In this document: piece by piece, positions 63,136 to 64,000 of the stretch
Layout: each line of letters opens with the position of its first letter
How positions within the stretch are numbered: the first letter of the stretch is position 1
From: Nematopogon swammerdamellus
Taxonomy: Eukaryota; Arthropoda; Insecta; Lepidoptera; Adelidae
Length of the DNA stretch: 64,000 nucleotides
Assembly (NCBI GenBank): GCA_946902875.1
Contig: OX336336.1
Location: 27,855,558 to 27,919,557, forward strand
Direction: 5' to 3'
Translations under genes and position numbers: made by a program
The notes under the pieces: generated by a model
The model's input: the letters and a program-made list of their open reading frames with translations, nothing else
The model's database searches: none
Told to the model about the DNA's origin: nothing

Positions 63136-63597
63136 AAATGGAAACTTACACTGTTGGCTGCATCACATACGATATCCGTGATGTCAGCCTTCAACACGCC
63201 TTTGTGAACAAGGTACCATGTCATTGCTTCCCTTTGGTCATGCCGGCTACACTGAACTGGAAGGGAAACACTACAACACCGGGTGAACTAGGTGCCATGT
63301 CAGTGGTTTCCTTCATTTCATGTCGGCTACACTGAACTGGACGGGAAACACGAACTATTTACATAGCCCCTTCGACCGACCTTTCATTCAGTGCGGTGGT
63401 ATCAGCCCGGGCGGTTTAAACCCTACCACCTTAGTAAGGTGAGGAGGGAAGGGACCTACAGATTTACGTGGATACCGATCCACGGTCAGCTTCCAATGGA
63501 CGAAAGGTCACCCATCCAAGTTGTGACCGCGCCCAGGTGTGCTTAAGATCACAAACGGCAGTCGATCGATCGCACCAGTGAGCTACCGAGGCTAACA
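63136..63597 (-). mobile_element. SINE family C with duplicated tail
   Basis: The minus strand reads CTCGGTAGCTCACTGGTGCG, CTTAAGCACACCTGGGCGCG, AACTTGGATGGGTGACC, the common body, then the TAGCCG...AGTGTTGTA tail block twice in tandem (63195-63270 and 63272-63350). Confidence 0.82.
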
Positions 63598-64000
63598 TGT
63601 CCATAAATATATACCTATATGATCTAAATTATGTATTTAATGTAGCATTAATCAAAATTATAATACTTTGTCTGATTATTACTGCTTTGAGCGGCACAAA
63701 AGTTTTTTTTTATGCTTGATACTTTGAATACCAGTTTTATTTACCACTGCAATTGCAAGTAGATAATGCTTTTTTCTGACCTAAATTTTTACATTGAACA
63801 AGTTCGTAGGTACCCCTAGGACTGAGCGAGTTTCCCGTCCTACCAACGCACCTACCAAGATGGCAGCTTCTAGTGTATTTTCAAGGCTGAATATTTTTTT
63901 TTACAAATATAGTGCAGAGACACATATCTACTACTTATCTATGAATAGTTTCTATTCGAAAATGTTTATCTCAATACATATAAAAGTGAACAAGAGGCAC
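63598..64000. other. AT-rich flank, no gene seen
   Basis: No ORF or repeat recognised up to the window end. Confidence 0.5.

Overview
The window is eukaryotic nuclear DNA from an insect, most likely a moth or butterfly. The reasons are spliced genes with GT-AG introns, (TTAGG)n repeats, an insect-type lifeguard gene, and dense RTE, BEL/Pao, CsRn1-type Gypsy, hAT-MITE and tRNA-headed SINE content. I see only two host genes; nearly everything else is mobile DNA or tandem repeats, much of it lying inside the introns of those genes.

Layout. 1-457: GC-rich flank. 458-9368: a complete, young LTR element (1119-bp LTRs with one mismatch noticed, TSD AAATT, tRNA-Tyr primer site, polypurine tract) with no recognisable protein gene; inside it sit a 1-kb GC-rich repeat block and about ten copies of a 65-78-bp unit that folds into a hairpin with compensatory changes. 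Its LTR terminus and primer site resemble those of the BEL/Pao element at 28174-34751, so it is probably a non-autonomous BEL/Pao-type element. 9.4-15.7 kb: LINE remnants, nested SINEs and hairpin MITEs. 15714-22111: an apparently intact Ty3/Gypsy element of CsRn1 type (263-bp LTRs, TSD GAGG, tRNA-Trp primer site, gag with a CHCC finger, a textbook -1 frameshift site, pol, and a small third ORF with a membrane segment). 22-27 kb: inverted repeats, a tRNA-headed SINE, long G tracts, and a hAT-like element with another hAT MITE inside it.

27069-48872 (+): a ZAD/C2H2 zinc-finger gene reconstructed here as nine coding exons whose phases all agree (812 codons plus stop). Intron 1 carries a ~140-bp tandem array split by a BEL/Pao element with identical 123-bp LTRs; other introns carry SINEs, LINE fragments, MITEs, a minisatellite full of splice-acceptor-like motifs, and an in-frame 159-bp partial copy of exon 3 that abuts five TTAGG units. 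49.5-54 kb: a TIR-flanked satellite block bounded by THAP-domain fragments, minisatellites and a ~710-bp TIR transposon. 54230-58976 (-): four 3' coding exons of a TMBIM4/lifeguard-4 gene, convergent with the zinc-finger gene. 56.8-64 kb: nested MITEs (a pogo-like one inside another), a 470-bp fold-back element and SINEs.

The two host genes show no functional link; one encodes a probable nuclear DNA-binding protein, the other a multi-pass membrane protein. The most promising leads are the hairpin-array LTR element, the polypurine-tract copies inside the BEL pol gene, the tRNA/5S-hybrid SINE heads, the gypsy frameshift cassette and third ORF, and the telomere-repeat-associated exon copy.
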